Of a stretch of 64,000 bases of DNA, positions 1-11,770 are shown in pieces. Positions within the stretch are counted from its first letter, which is position 1; every line of letters begins with the position of its first letter. Source of the stretch: Rhizoctonia solani (taxonomy: Eukaryota > Basidiomycota > Agaricomycetes > Cantharellales > Ceratobasidiaceae). Both the position numbers and the translations under genes were made by a program. The DNA lies in contig NC_057385.1 of assembly GCF_016906535.1 (NCBI RefSeq), positions 3,162,001-3,226,000 on the forward strand, in the 5' to 3' direction. The notes under the pieces were generated by a model. It saw only the letters and a program-made list of their open reading frames with translations. It was not told where the DNA came from and did not search any database.

Positions 1-388
1 AGTTGCTTGCATGAACCAGAGGGTCTGCGGGCATGTGAATGGGTGCACTAATGACCAAAAATACCACTCACGAGGGTTGCAATATGTGTGGACTGCTCTG
101 CCTTTTCTACGACAAAAACCTCCAAGGCGGTGGATTTGGATGGTCGTGTAACAAGCAGATGGCTAAGTAGATCTTGTTATGTTATGATATACAAGAACAG
201 CCGCAAACAACAGACCAGATAAATCCCCATACATCCTCCAATTCTTTAAGATCAAACTCTCTGAGTCGGCCCGTAAGATAATGCGTGATTCCAATATTAT
301 CCGGATAAGTCTTGAGATATTGGAGTGCGACGTGTACCGAGAAGAATGAAGGTGCGAGGAAGAGGCGTAGCAATAAGGCATGAGACAT
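1..388 (-). CDS. Phosphatidylinositol 4-kinase, PIK1-like, N-terminal part (runs off window start)
   Basis: This is the beginning of a minus-strand gene; the ATG is at 386-388 and the rest lies outside the window. The first exon reads SFFSVHVALQYLKTYPDNIG and then a stretch ending ELEDVWGFI, which resembles the helical (PIK accessory) region at the start of fungal Pik1/PI4K-beta proteins. A GTCTGT...TTAG intron (about 162-214) joins it to CHLLVTRPSKSTALEVFVVE and the next exon. A second short intron near 30-70 leads into a TLWFMQA-like segment. Pik1 phosphorylates phosphatidylinositol at the Golgi and nucleus to make PI4P for secretion. The catalytic domain is not in view, so identification rests on the N-terminal pattern only. 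An alternative is another member of the PI3K/PI4K superfamily with the same accessory helices. Confidence 0.6.
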
Positions 389-1146
389 CTTTTCTTTTCT
401 TCAATTCTATTCGTACTGGAATTATGGCGAGTACCCAAGCGATCAAGAATCGGATGCTGTAGTCAATTCACGCTAAGTCGGAGATTTCGAGTGTTCCACG
501 TAGCTCAATTATTTCAATACTTCCACGTAGTGTCCGTTGCTTTCTAGAAGTCGTGCGTATTTTTATTTCATTTGGTGTCAAAGTGAGCGAACAGTAGTAT
601 ATTCTTAAGCACAGGTTCGCAGCAATAGTAAGTCCAAGGTGGTGGTGGTAGGCAAATTGGGCCGGTCGAAACTATTGCAGTAATATGATTGCCTAACGTT
701 GATTAGTAAGACACTAAGCTCATGAAGTGTGGTCACTAAGATTTGATTGTTTGTAAATGACGGGTGCGATGAGTGAGACGAGAGCTAGTAGAGGACATGT
801 TGTAACAAGCGTTGAAAGGAAAGCGAGCCGAAGACAGCTAAAACAATGAAAATTATATACGATAAGTTTCTGCAGCGCTTAGGTGAACGAATCCAGACAA
901 AATGAACAATGACAGTCTTTCGAACAATGAACTCAGAAACAAATTATCTGCTATGGAAAACGTGGTCCGTAGGCAAAATCAACCAACGAGCGTGAAAAGT
1001 TTGAACATGAAAAGAATGCTGTAGACAAGAAGCAAATATCAAACGCAACTACTGAGGGGTTTATGCAGGAGAATTGTGTAAAGTGGGAATTGAGATTAAG
1101 AACCACGTACGCGACCATCAGACAGAGCGCGAAGGAGGTTAAGCAT
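389..1146. other. Intergenic: PIK1-like promoter side and PUF 3' side
   Basis: About 760 bases between the start of the PI4K-like gene and the stop of the PUF gene, both on the minus strand. It must hold the promoter of the former and the 3' UTR of the latter. I recognise no coding exon, RNA gene or repeat. Confidence 0.5.
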
Positions 1147-4055
1147 TTAGCTGAGACTTGATAGCGCAGTCGCTGGTGCGGGGGCATCTGACGAAGGGAG
1201 GCCTCTAAGAACATGTGGCTCTTCGTTCGATTTCTCGTTCAATAACCTTTCGACTGGTACGAGAGGATGTCAGATACAGTATTTCAGATCATCCAGAGTA
1301 CTCACTGGAGGCCAAGTGTTTGCTGTATGCGCTCGAGTACCTACGCATATTGCTAGCTGTGGTTTGACCTTGGCCACGAGCACATGTCGCTGCTCTCCTT
1401 CGACCACTTGTAGCGCACGTTGCAGCACATAATCTGAATCGCCTATGGTCAAACAAACAGTCGACTATGAATAAAAATGAAATCACGTACTAGCAAACGA
1501 ATCCTTCATCATTAGAACGATTGGGTTGACCGTGTCCATACGCGGGGTCATAATCTCATCGATCAACAGCCTGCGCGACTCCGAATCGGCTGTGACCAGG
1601 GCTTTCTCGCAAACATTCGACGCGAATTTGTGTCGTGCCATCTGCACCATTTGGCCCCGAAGCTTGTGAAGAATCCAGTCCCGATCTGCCGCAGCTCCAT
1701 GTTCGAGTACGAATTGGATCACATAGTTCTAGTACAAAATAAGAAATAATCCATGGTTTGAACAGTGAACTTACCCCGAACTGGTCTTGCATCAATTGGG
1801 TTGTGTATTTGTGTAATTCATCGATGAGAGGTCGAGTTTGAGATTCGTGTAGATATTCAAAACATCTTTGGAGAACCCGGCATCCGTATGGGTGCGTGGC
1901 AAGGTCATAAACGTTGCCCTGGAATACAGAGACAAATCCTAAAAGGTCGGGAGATACCCGTTCAATTAATTTCTGTATAACCTAGAGTGCGTTTTAGCCA
2001 GTTTGAATTAGCTGATCCCATGAACGAGCAGGGCTTACGTGATTACCGTTTGCATCTTTCACACAACGCATGACATCTACTTCAATCTCGCGAACAAATG
2101 CAATTTGTTGTTCGGCCGATATGCACTCAATAGCCTGGAGGAAACGCATATAGTCAGGTCAGCGACGTGAGGCTGAGCGATCAAGCCAGCATACCTTCTG
2201 GACCACTCGGCAACCATACATTTGAAGCGAAAGTGATAGCATATGGCCCTCCATAACGCTGACAAGAACATCACGCTGTTCCACCGAGCCGAACTCAATA
2301 AGTTTTTGCACAACCTATGACAAGATTAATTATTCATCCTAACTAGTCGATGGGAACTCACGTAGTTGCCAAAGACATCTGTCATAAGAGGCAGGAAGCT
2401 TCCAGGCGCCAGTTCCGAGAAAATGCCTTCTTTCTCTTCATCGGTGGCTGTCTCCAGCTTTTGTTGGATAAACCGAGAGCCATGTTGATCCCCGCAAAAC
2501 TCGGCGACATGCCCTCTGATGTCCTATGGACAATCAATTGTTAATCTTTGGGTATAAAACCTTGAATGCTATAGTACGCTTACCCTGAGTTGCCATGTCT
2601 TCGATTTGTCGGCCCTAAACTGTTCTAGGAGTGGACTGCGACCTGTCGCCGAAGGGTCTATTGTAAGGTCATGACGAAGAGGCGCAAATCCCAGGACTGG
2701 TCGAGTTGATGCAGAAGGGAATCCATACGTGGGCTGAGAGTGGAGCATGGCACCGAGTCCCTGGCCCAGGCCGAATAGCTGGTTAGAAACGGGATATTGA
2801 GAGAAGGGCTCAGAAGGGACGCCAATCGGCGCTGTTCCTGGTGGCATCGCTGAAATTAACATGCGTTGTTGATGAGAGAGCTGAGAATTTCGACCAAAGT
2901 GTCCGCCCTTAAGACATAGACGCTAAGTTTACGCGCGTTAATACAATAAGTGTACTTACTCGTAAGTCTTGCTTCGAGCGAGACACGCCGGGCACGGGAG
3001 AATGCATGGCACCAGGCATCGGCGCGTGCCCCATCTGTGGCGAGTAAACAATTCCTTGGTTGTAGTAGTAAGACGAAGCTGCCTGAGTTGCATCCGGATA
3101 ATACGATGGCGTCGAATAGCCGGGTATTCCATATGAAGTCCGATGTGGGGCGTTTGAAGGAACTGGGAGCCAAATACAGCGGGATCAGCCGAAGCTCCGT
3201 ATGAGTATTGGCTGAAAGTTGTGCTCGGGACGTTGGAATAATACACGCCATAATCATGAGCCGCGGGCTGGCCGTAAGAGTACGACTGGGCTATAGATGG
3301 GTCAGACCTCTGATGATGAAGACTCGCGGAGCGGACGTTTGAAGCGGGATGGGCACTGGCATCGGCATCCCAGTGTGTTGAACATCAGATACACCGAGAG
3401 CTCCCGCGTAGGAGACGGCCCGGCCGTGAAGTGGGCCGTTCTTCTGAACAAGTTCGGGCTACGATCGTCTACGCCAAGAGACCGCATTCCGTTCGTGACA
3501 GTTGCCAGCTCGGCATCTTGGTCTTCGGCGTGGATAATGTCGAGTTCCCATTCTGCACCGGTGTTAGGTGAATAGCCGCGCTGGCCAAGAGCTTGAGCTT
3601 GAGCTTGACGTGTTAAATCCCATGCAGTGTTCAACGGAGAGCAATGGGGAAAATCAGTCAGCGGCGCAAAGTCGACAGGGCTCGATGACGAGGAAATGGA
3701 TGCAGTACGATTTGTTAAGTTGTCCGAGCTTGCAGCTGGACTATTCCACCCCTTGACGCAGGTAAGTATGTTTTACATCCATCGCGTAGAGAACAACTTA
3801 CTGGCCAGCCGTTGTATTTTCCGGCTCCCAACATTGCGGCCGAGTTAGGACTAAGGTTACGATGGCCCTGTGTGTTCGTCTACGCGCTCAGTTGTGTCAG
3901 CATTTCGATCTAACACCCAACAATCAACTCACCATGGGATCTGGGGATTCCCGGGCAGGCGAATGAACACCAGAGTGTGCAGATGATCCAGATGGTTTGC
4001 GTGAATTAGGACCGCTATTTCCCATCCTATACGATGGAGGGATGGCGACGGGCAT
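1147..4055 (-). CDS. Pumilio-family (PUF) RNA-binding protein
   Basis: PUF proteins bind short UGUR-containing motifs in mRNA 3' UTRs and repress or localise the transcripts. The N-terminal half (exons between 4055 and about 2880) is low-complexity, rich in Ser, Pro, Tyr and Gln. The eight-repeat PUF domain lies in about eight small exons from about 2870 down to 1250; clear repeat cores are [12 protein letters not shown] and [13 protein letters not shown]. The last exon follows a 52-nt intron (1254-1305) and reads [16 protein letters not shown], the usual PUF end, with stop TAA at 1147-1149. The start is an in-frame ATG at 4053-4055; a second ATG lies at 4023-4025. Two points lose one base relative to the family frame: near 1349-1351 (needs an A before [14 protein letters not shown]) and 3165-3167 (a CCC that reads well as CCCC). 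The region 3300-3420 also changes frame in a way I could not resolve. Neighbour spacing gives no functional clue. Confidence 0.85.
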
Positions 4056-6476
4056 GAATAGAATGAGGGGGATATCAAGAGACAAGGACGGTTGAAGATG
4101 AAATATGATAGTGGGTTAAAAAGAATGCGAGCCGGACACTGTCAGGGCGTGACGGTTTTTAGGCCGTTCGACAGAGAACTTCAATCTAGGAGTAGTTTGT
4201 CAAAAGGCGGAAGGAAAGGCAAGTAAACATCACGCTATGGGGCGCCTGAAACAAACAAAAAGCTAAAAGATCCAAAAAGCGGTCCACTATAATTATTTCC
4301 CAACCCAACGTACCGCTGACGGCTTCCGATCTAGTCGATCGGAAAAGAGACAGAAGCTTCTTGGCACCTGAAACGCAAAACCGATGGACAGGGACGTTTA
4401 TTTGTAACGATCATCACCAACAACTTGGTAACTCCCATTAACCAGTGTTTACTAGCGAATGTGGTCCGAGCCAGGCGCCTAAGCTTGCCAGTTTGGAGGT
4501 TTATCAACTGGTTCCCTCCGTCCGTGAATAATCTCCCCTTCCATGTGAGGACGAATCAAGATCTCGTCAGCGATCTACTGGCGCCATGACCCTTAACCCC
4601 ATGTAAGGGTTAGAAAAGGCTGTTGTGCAAACATTGCGCGCCATATCCAGTCATCACCCGCCTCACACTGCTTTACACTTCCTTAAAGCACCGATGTTTT
4701 GATGAAATGCACGCTACGTGGACGTTAGTTGAGCGCGTTTAAACGCTTGTGTAAGATAAAATTTAATCTATATTTTCCGACGCCCCAGCTGACACGCACA
4801 GCGGCACCAGGGAGTCGTTGCATCAGACCGCTACAATATACTGTTTCTAACCCTGCTCGACCATAAAGTTAAATTGGATTCAGCTGGATCACAGGAGCCA
4901 CATACGCGCTTGATGCCCCATAAATGACTGAATTAGGTCATGAGAGCTATCACATCACGAGCTTCTCAATTACAATATCTAGGATTGATTGATCCGTGAG
5001 CAATACGTTCGGTCATATAATCAAGTTACTGACATAACTACGGACATACGAGCTACGGTACTAAATATTCTCCGAGTGATACGGAACTGTGCATTACCGG
5101 TGTGGGCCTTGCTTCGTCCGTCATGCGCGTACGCCACAGCAGCGATTGGTTATCAATCGCACTCCAAACATAATTAAAATAATTGAAAAATAATTCCCAA
5201 CGAACTTTTCGCCTCAGTACCCCTCTGCTTACCCCCGGGGGTGTCCGGAGTTTTCCTGTTTCGCCCCTAAATCTAAAGACGTCATGAATGTTGATTTCAG
5301 GTATTCTATGCTTTTAGTACAGCGTGGTACTCAAGTTGGACATAATATGAACCACGTACCCACCAGGTGATGACCGGGTGGGTTCCGGAGGTTGATTGTG
5401 ACGTCGGGATCTTGCCGTGAGTGGCAGCGAGGTGGTATAATCAAGAAACGCAGACCGGAGCTTGTCACAGAAGCTGCGTACAAACATGTATAACTAACGC
5501 TTGTATTGTGGAGACAGTTGTCTTTGTAGAACCGCATGGTGGTTGGAATTCTTTTCTGTGGAACTAATATTCCCTGGACATACATGTGCCATATGGTGTC
5601 TTCCGCACAGACGAATAAACGAGAGCATCATTATGGGTTAATTGTTCACACTACTTGTACCATATAGGGTATTCTGTGTTCTAAATAGGCCAGAAGTCAA
5701 TTCATCACGAATCCAGGGCGGTGGCAAGGTGGAATAAACAAGCGTGCCTTCACTCAGCACATATTAGAAGTTTGATATAAGTTATACAAGGTACCGCCAC
5801 GTTAGCCAGTCTGATACTAAGACAAGAATCACATGTCATATTAAGGGATATATGCTGACGAAGATTACCAGGAGCTCTTGAGGAAGATGTTCGACTACGG
5901 GTAATTCAATAGCACGGCATTCCGGCTCTAGTTTTGATCAGCCTAAGCTGCAACTGGTTGTGGATTCCATAATACGATTGAATCCTGAAGTGGGAAAAGG
6001 TACAAACGGGGATAGTTTTCAAGGTTTCAAACCGGAAATATAGGCTCGATTGAGTTGGATAAGAATTACCTGAGAGTATCCATGGCCGGGCCACGTTCAC
6101 CGACGGTGAGGACCGGAAAGTTGTCGAGGAAGATATCTCTAGGTAATTGGATTTTAAACACATCGGAGCGAGTTATCGTACGTGGGTAGATCAGCAGATC
6201 CATTCTATGCTGTCCATCTGATGGAAAGGTGCCGCGAGGTTGGTCATTGAGACCAAGGACTTAATTATTTCTCCGTAGACATGGGTGTCAATGTATTCGT
6301 CCAACAAGTGCTATACTTATGTATATATCGCGATCCAATATGATTATTGTGTGGTAAAATAAAGCATTAAATCAGAACAACGCGGTTGGAGTACAGGTAT
6401 ATGGCTATTGTCGAATCCAAACCGGGCAAGCAACGATAGTACAAAGTAAATCGGAAGTCAACAAATAGTCTAGTAA
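4056..6476. other. Long intergenic region with one possible decayed exon
   Basis: About 2.4 kb between the PUF start and the kinesin stop. The first several hundred bases should be the PUF promoter and 5' UTR. Short open frames at 4989-5177 (+) and 5331-5585 (-) show no family I recognise. A better-looking fragment at about 6070-6240 (-) is listed separately. No RNA gene or tandem repeat seen. Confidence 0.5.
6068..6240 (-). pseudogene. Unidentified exon-like fragment
   Basis: On the minus strand from about 6240 to 6068 there is an uninterrupted frame of about 58 codons. It starts near PRGTFPSDGQHRMDLLIYPR, continues through RDIFLDNFPVLTVGERGP, and ends at AG followed by GTAATT, which would fit a splice donor. 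The composition looks protein-like, but neither side extends into a clear gene: downstream frames contain several stops. I do not recognise the family. It may be a leftover of a decayed gene or one exon of a lineage-specific protein. Confidence 0.25.
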
Positions 6477-9400
6477 TCAACCTTTGAAGAACCAGCTTGC
6501 TCGCTTGGCTATGGTAAAAGAGTAAGACATCAATACATGAGGCATGTGAGGGTTTGACTTACATGATGAGCTGTTTGAGGAAGAGTGAATAAGTACCAGG
6601 TCCGGCAATCAGCGACAGATCTCTCATGTGTTGGGAAGTGCAAACGTACCTGGTTTCCTCGGCTTGTACGCGTCCCAATGGGCTGGCACTGAACGAACCT
6701 GACGCAGGAGTGGAGGTAGATTGCGCGTTTCCGCCGCCTCCACGCAGAGGCTTAGCGATCCTGCCAAAGTTCGTGATACTCGTGGTAGTTTTGGTCGCTG
6801 GGAGACAAAGATCAGGTTTACGATAACGGATAACTCAAAGGAGCACTCACTTCGAGCTTGTTCTAGCCGATCCTTGACTGCTGCGAGTTGTTCTTCAAAC
6901 TTCTGGTTCTGAACAGCCAATCGCCTATCTGCGTCTTGGAGCAGGGCCTCCAAGTTCTGTATGCGCTCAGTACGCGCCAAAAGCTTCCTTTCGGCGATCC
7001 CAACTTCCTTTTTGAGCTGAGAGTTCTGGTCCACCAACTATAAACCAAATAAAGAAGGTTGATTAGCAAATGACATCCCAGCAGCAAACAAGCATAAGAG
7101 CGAACCTGCTTCTGGACAAGTGTCAGCTGCTCCAAGTTACGCTCCAAGAACGCCATCTTCTTTTGTTGAGTCTTGCTGTTGCTATTACGAATCACGTTAT
7201 TGTACTGCTCCTTCAACTCATCCAACTGAATCTCAAGCTCAACAACCTAATTGGAAATCAATAAAGCAGCGCATGCTAATCGTAATCACGATAATCACCT
7301 TCTCACAGCGATTTTGAAGATCTCGAACAAGTCCTTTCTTCAAACCTTCAAACTCTGTGATTTGCAGGGTCAGGCCCTTACGCGTGCGCTCAAGATCCTT
7401 CGCGCTCTCGGCGAGATCCTTCCCGCCTTCAATACCAGCAGATGTGGCAGCAAAGGCACGCTATAGGACGATTCATTGATAAATGAATGATAATGTCAAA
7501 AAAGCAGAGTCAATGTCCGATCTGGCAAGATAAAGTAGCTATTTGGTAGCGCACCTTAAGTTCATCATTGACACCTTTGAGCGTCTCCACAGTGTTGTTC
7601 ATCAGACGGATGTCGTTGCTCTTCTGCTCAAGTTGCTGTTTCAGTTCATTGAGCTCAGTGGCATGCGCCTCCCGCTTCGCTGCGTATTGGGCCTCCAATT
7701 TGGCCTGATTCCCCCAAATTAATTAAATGTCGGCAGGGTAGGTATAGAGATCTAAAACCAACCTTGAGTTCAACCATGGACTCTCCGGCGCCAATATCCC
7801 TGTCTCCATCACGAATAGTCTTTTCTATAGTTAACGTGCGTCAGCATCACTACTTGAAACGACGGGGAGTAGAACTTGCCGAATAGGTCTTCGTAATCGG
7901 CTTCAACCGTGGCAAGCTTCTGCTCAACCTCATCCCGCCGACGGACTATCATCTCATTCTCGTGTTGCACCTGATGGAGGCGTTCAATAGCATCGTGTGC
8001 CGCGTTCTGAGCATCAACGAGCTGTCGTCGGATAGATTGGATATCATCGTAGCTGAGAGATGAGACTCCTTCCGCCGAATCGATGCCGTCAAGTTTGGTG
8101 ACCATCGCACGAAGTTGCTCATCTTTCTCTGAAATTGCACCCTGCATGTAGAAACGCATATAGTCGAGATCTTATAGGAAGCTGCTTCACCACGTACCGT
8201 ATCGTACTGGGCCATCATCAAGGCCATCTTCTCGGCCTTTTCTTTTCTTTGTCTTCAGCTGACTGGTCACGACCCGCAAAGTTTCGCGCATCAGCGTTAA
8301 CACGCAACTCGTCATTCTCCTTCACGAGCTCCTTGTTCTTCTCCGTAGCTTGTTCGTGGTTGATCTCCAACTCCTTGAGGTCAAACGCAAGGCGCTCGTT
8401 ATCCAATCGTAAGTTGCTGAGTTCAGTGGAAAGGCTGCGGTTCTCCTGAGCTCACGGTTAGCTGGGCGTGGGCAGTAAGGGACGCGTGCTCGTACCTTCG
8501 AGCTCGTCGCTTCCTGTTCGCGAAGGAACGCAAGCTCCTCCCGAATTTCCTTGAGGAGTTTGTCTTGTGCTGACAATGTAGTTTCCTAAAGGAAGAAATA
8601 TTTATGCTAGAAACGGATATTACCACATATCGCTATGATTGGTGCGTACCTTTTCGGCCAATTGATCAGTAAGCTCATTCTCCCGCTTCAGGAATTCTTC
8701 CCTTTCATCCTTCTCCAGACCGAGCACCGTCGGCGTTTGCGGGCGAGAATCGATCACTCCGCGCAAACTCTCAATCGTGGGGTTGATGGGAGTCATGCTG
8801 CGAGAGGTGCCGGTTGGCGGAGGTGATACTGGGGCGCGTTTACCGGCGCCCGCGGCCGGTGGGCCAGCTCCAGGCAGGTTGGATGCCCTGACTTCTCCGG
8901 AAGTGCCCAGTCCGATTGGTCGACCACTGCACCAGCTCGCCACTGTGCCAACTCGGCTTCTAGAGCTCCAAGGTATGTCGCGTACGTGGAATTTGCCGCT
9001 TGAGCCTTTTTCAAAAGACCTTTCAGCTCCGCCGGAGACAACTCTGCGTTTACGCGTGCAGTGTTTTTGATGCTCTTAGCACGCATTCCGAATCGGAGGG
9101 TGGACAATGTCTCGGTTTCATTGTAAGAAGATGGAGAGCAGTTGATGACCAGGGTAGTCCTAGAGTTACCTCCCAATGACTCTTGAAGAATACGAGTCAA
9201 TTTCGAATCACGATAAGGGATATGACTGGACTATTGCTAGGGTTAGAAACTTCGAACAGGGGTTTTGAGGGATATAAACAAACTTTTCCATCAGTTAACG
9301 CGTTAATCACCATTCCCAGGGCGGATAGCGACTTGTTGATTTTCTTCGCTTCTTCTAGTGTCTGACCGCTTGCACCAGTCTTTCCGACTTTCTCGGAACC

Positions 9401-10396
9401 AGCCAAATCGACCAAGTAAAGATTACCCGTTTTCATCGCGCCAGTCTCGATATTCTTCTGCTGAATAGTAATCAGGAAAATCGAATGAGATCGTGAACTT
9501 TCCGCGTTCATATCTAAATATGGGACGTAAGGCCAAAAGAAAGATGAGCAAAGCGAAGCAAGGCTCACTCGTTGCTGTTACAACCCGTGCTTGGCCACCC
9601 TGGCGCATGATTTCGTAGACCTCCTTTGCGTTGCTGACATAGTAGTCCGAAAGATTCTTAACGTAAACACCCTTGTTCTTCTCTTCGTGAACTTGCAAGT
9701 TGTCGTTGTGGGCTGAAACAGAGGTGTTAGGAGGTTTGCAGAAGGGGAGGGCGCCGGAAACTTACGCGCCAGCAGATCACGGATGCGCTCCAGATAGATT
9801 TCCATATAAGAAACTTTGACGAGGTACTCGAGGTGTGCATCGGACTCGACAATGGAGGTAAAGATTTGCTCAGTAATTCGCGGAATAATACCCTTCAGAT
9901 CATCGGAATCAATGTCGGCACCCATCATGGTAAAAGTCTTGCCGGATCCGGTTTGGCCGTAAGCGAACACAGTGCCGTTGTATCCATTGATGACATCTAA
10001 AAAGAGTGAGATGATTGTCTTTGTGCGCGCGTCAACTTCATACCCTTAACGATACTATACGACTGCCATATGAGAAATGATTTGCAATGATACTGGAATA
10101 GGAGACTCACCCGCGGACGCCATAGTCAAAGACTTCATGTTGCTTCGTCCCCATAGGGAACACACGGTCGAAAGTGAAACCATCCTTCTCTGGACCTTGG
10201 CCCTGGGAGGCAGATCGGACTTTGACTGTCTGAAGATTATCATCGAACGATACTACGATTTCTCCGCCCTCGCGTATTTCGAGTGAATTGGGCGGTCGAA
10301 ATCTAAAACGAAGGGTGAGCCCAAGGAAGTGCAGAGTACTATAAGTACATGCCGACAGATGACCTTGATATTATTTGTGGAGGGGGTCGATGACAT
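6477..10396 (-). CDS. Kinesin-1 heavy chain (conventional kinesin)
   Basis: A plus-end-directed microtubule motor that carries vesicles and organelles along hyphae. The start ATG is at 10394-10396 ([14 protein letters not shown]), in the N-terminal motor domain. The P-loop GQTGSGKT lies near 9935-9958, switch I ([11 protein letters not shown]) near 9480-9510 and switch II ([13 protein letters not shown]) near 9380-9415, followed by the neck and long coiled coils from about 9000 down to 6870. The C-terminus carries the conserved fungal kinesin-1 tail: [13 protein letters not shown] near 6740-6770 and a final exon KRASWFFKG with stop at 6477-6479. At least ten introns break the gene. The first intron seems to use a GC donor. 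Two places need one more base to keep frame: 8238-8241 (T run) and 8886-8888 (CCC), both homopolymers. The motor sequence and WFF tail make the call secure; the length matches fungal kinesin-1. Confidence 0.95.
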
Positions 10397-10743
10397 GGCA
10401 GCGACCAGCTCTTCGATACTCTATCTCTAATTAGGGCTCGGGGCGGCTAATAAAAATAAAGAGTGCAACGAGTTCGTCCCGATCGTATATGTTGGCGTCA
10501 AGTATGTCTATAATATCGTGTTTCTCTGACTTCGTGGAAGAACGACGAACGAAATGGGACCAAGGGTGGTGGAAACGCGTTGTCTCTCCAGCCGCGGGTC
10601 CAAACAAGGACCCACATGACCTCCACCACGATTACCAATTCTCAAAAAGAGTTGGCACTGGACATGCACATAGCACATACATCCACGCCAAGGAAAAAAC
10701 CGGCATTGTACAAAGTATGGTATAGCGGAAACACAGTAAACAT
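10397..10743. other. Intergenic: kinesin promoter
   Basis: About 350 bases between the kinesin start and the stop of the next minus-strand gene. No exon, tRNA or repeat recognised. Confidence 0.5.
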
Positions 10744-11564
10744 TCACTGTAAAATCATATCTACACCCGTATCCTCCACCAGCTTCCCGTCCTCAAGCAC
10801 AGCGTTTTGCATGAGGATACCATCCTCGGCCGGGGGTGTCCCAAAGGCCGGCGCATCCTCGATAATGTGTTGTTGAGCTATCTGGGCTATGTCTGGGTCG
10901 TTCATGCCCATCAACACGTCTTCTGCACCCTGGTCCATTAGTCCAAGCCCAAGACTGACATCGTCCTGTTCAGGGAAACTGTTGCCCAGTGAAGGCATTG
11001 GGGGCGTCTGGAGTGTTATCAACTGCCGAGGGCATCGTGGAGTCAATGTCAGTGGATGGCTGTGCATTGGCTGGGTCGTCTTCTGGGAGCTGTGACATGG
11101 ATAACGGGTGGGCTTGCGAGGTCCACGAGTTGGCAATGCTGAAGGAACTGGGGATTGTGGATCTGATTCGGTCTCGGTAGGATCCGCAGGTTGCTCTGAA
11201 GAGATTCTAGAATCGCCTAGACCTCGTGTGGGAGTCCCTGTGTCTTCGTCGTCATCGTCAGCCGTTTCAGGAATGTCCAAAATGGGAACCAAAGGCGCGT
11301 CCTCTTCGAGCTCGTCATCACTAAACTCCTAAAAACATTCAAAACGCTCAGTTTACTGTACAATAACGTAAATGCTCCCTTACATACCTGTGCCTTGTCA
11401 ACCTTTACCCACTTTAGTACCTTAAACTCGGAGTCGGGGAGAGAGCCCGTAGGTAGGACCCATTGTTTTTCCCAGCAAGAGACTGGTTTCATCTGCTCAC
11501 GTCGTGCGGCCTCGGAACTCTGTGCACCAGCAAATCGACCGAATGCTGCTCGTCGCATGCTCAT
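10744..11564 (-). CDS. BCL7 N-terminal domain protein, probable SWI/SNF-associated subunit
   Basis: The ATG at 11562-11564 starts MSMRRAAFGRFAGAQ. Residues about 20-55 contain WEKQWVLPTGSLPDSEFKVL and then KWVKVDKAQ, matching the animal BCL7 pattern (WEKKWVTV...KWVPV). BCL7 proteins are accessory subunits of SWI/SNF (BAF) chromatin remodellers and sit near the actin-like module. One intron (about 11330-11390) follows; the rest is acidic and rich in Ser, Pro and Thr (EFSDDELEEDAPLVPIL onward). Stop is at 10744-10746. Between about 11099 and 10972 an alternative frame gives a more acidic, typical low-complexity stretch, suggesting a pair of compensating one-base errors at 11099-11100 and near 10972-10977. 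It is divergent from the PPAT gene with about 200 bp between the starts. Function in fungi is inferred from the domain only. Confidence 0.7.
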
Positions 11565-11770
11565 TATGGTCTCCTTTTATGAGAGTGGTTGTTGTAGAAG
11601 TAATACAATATCTGTGACCAAAGTCTAAGCGCGTCAGAATCCGGAATGTAGTTTGCAAGTTGAAGTAGCGCCTAAGGTCACGTGGCCTTTCCATTGCGCG
11701 ATTGACGTTTCTTGTGACGATTATCGTCCCAGTTGCTTGAGCATTGCTATACACCTTAAAGAAACCTGCT

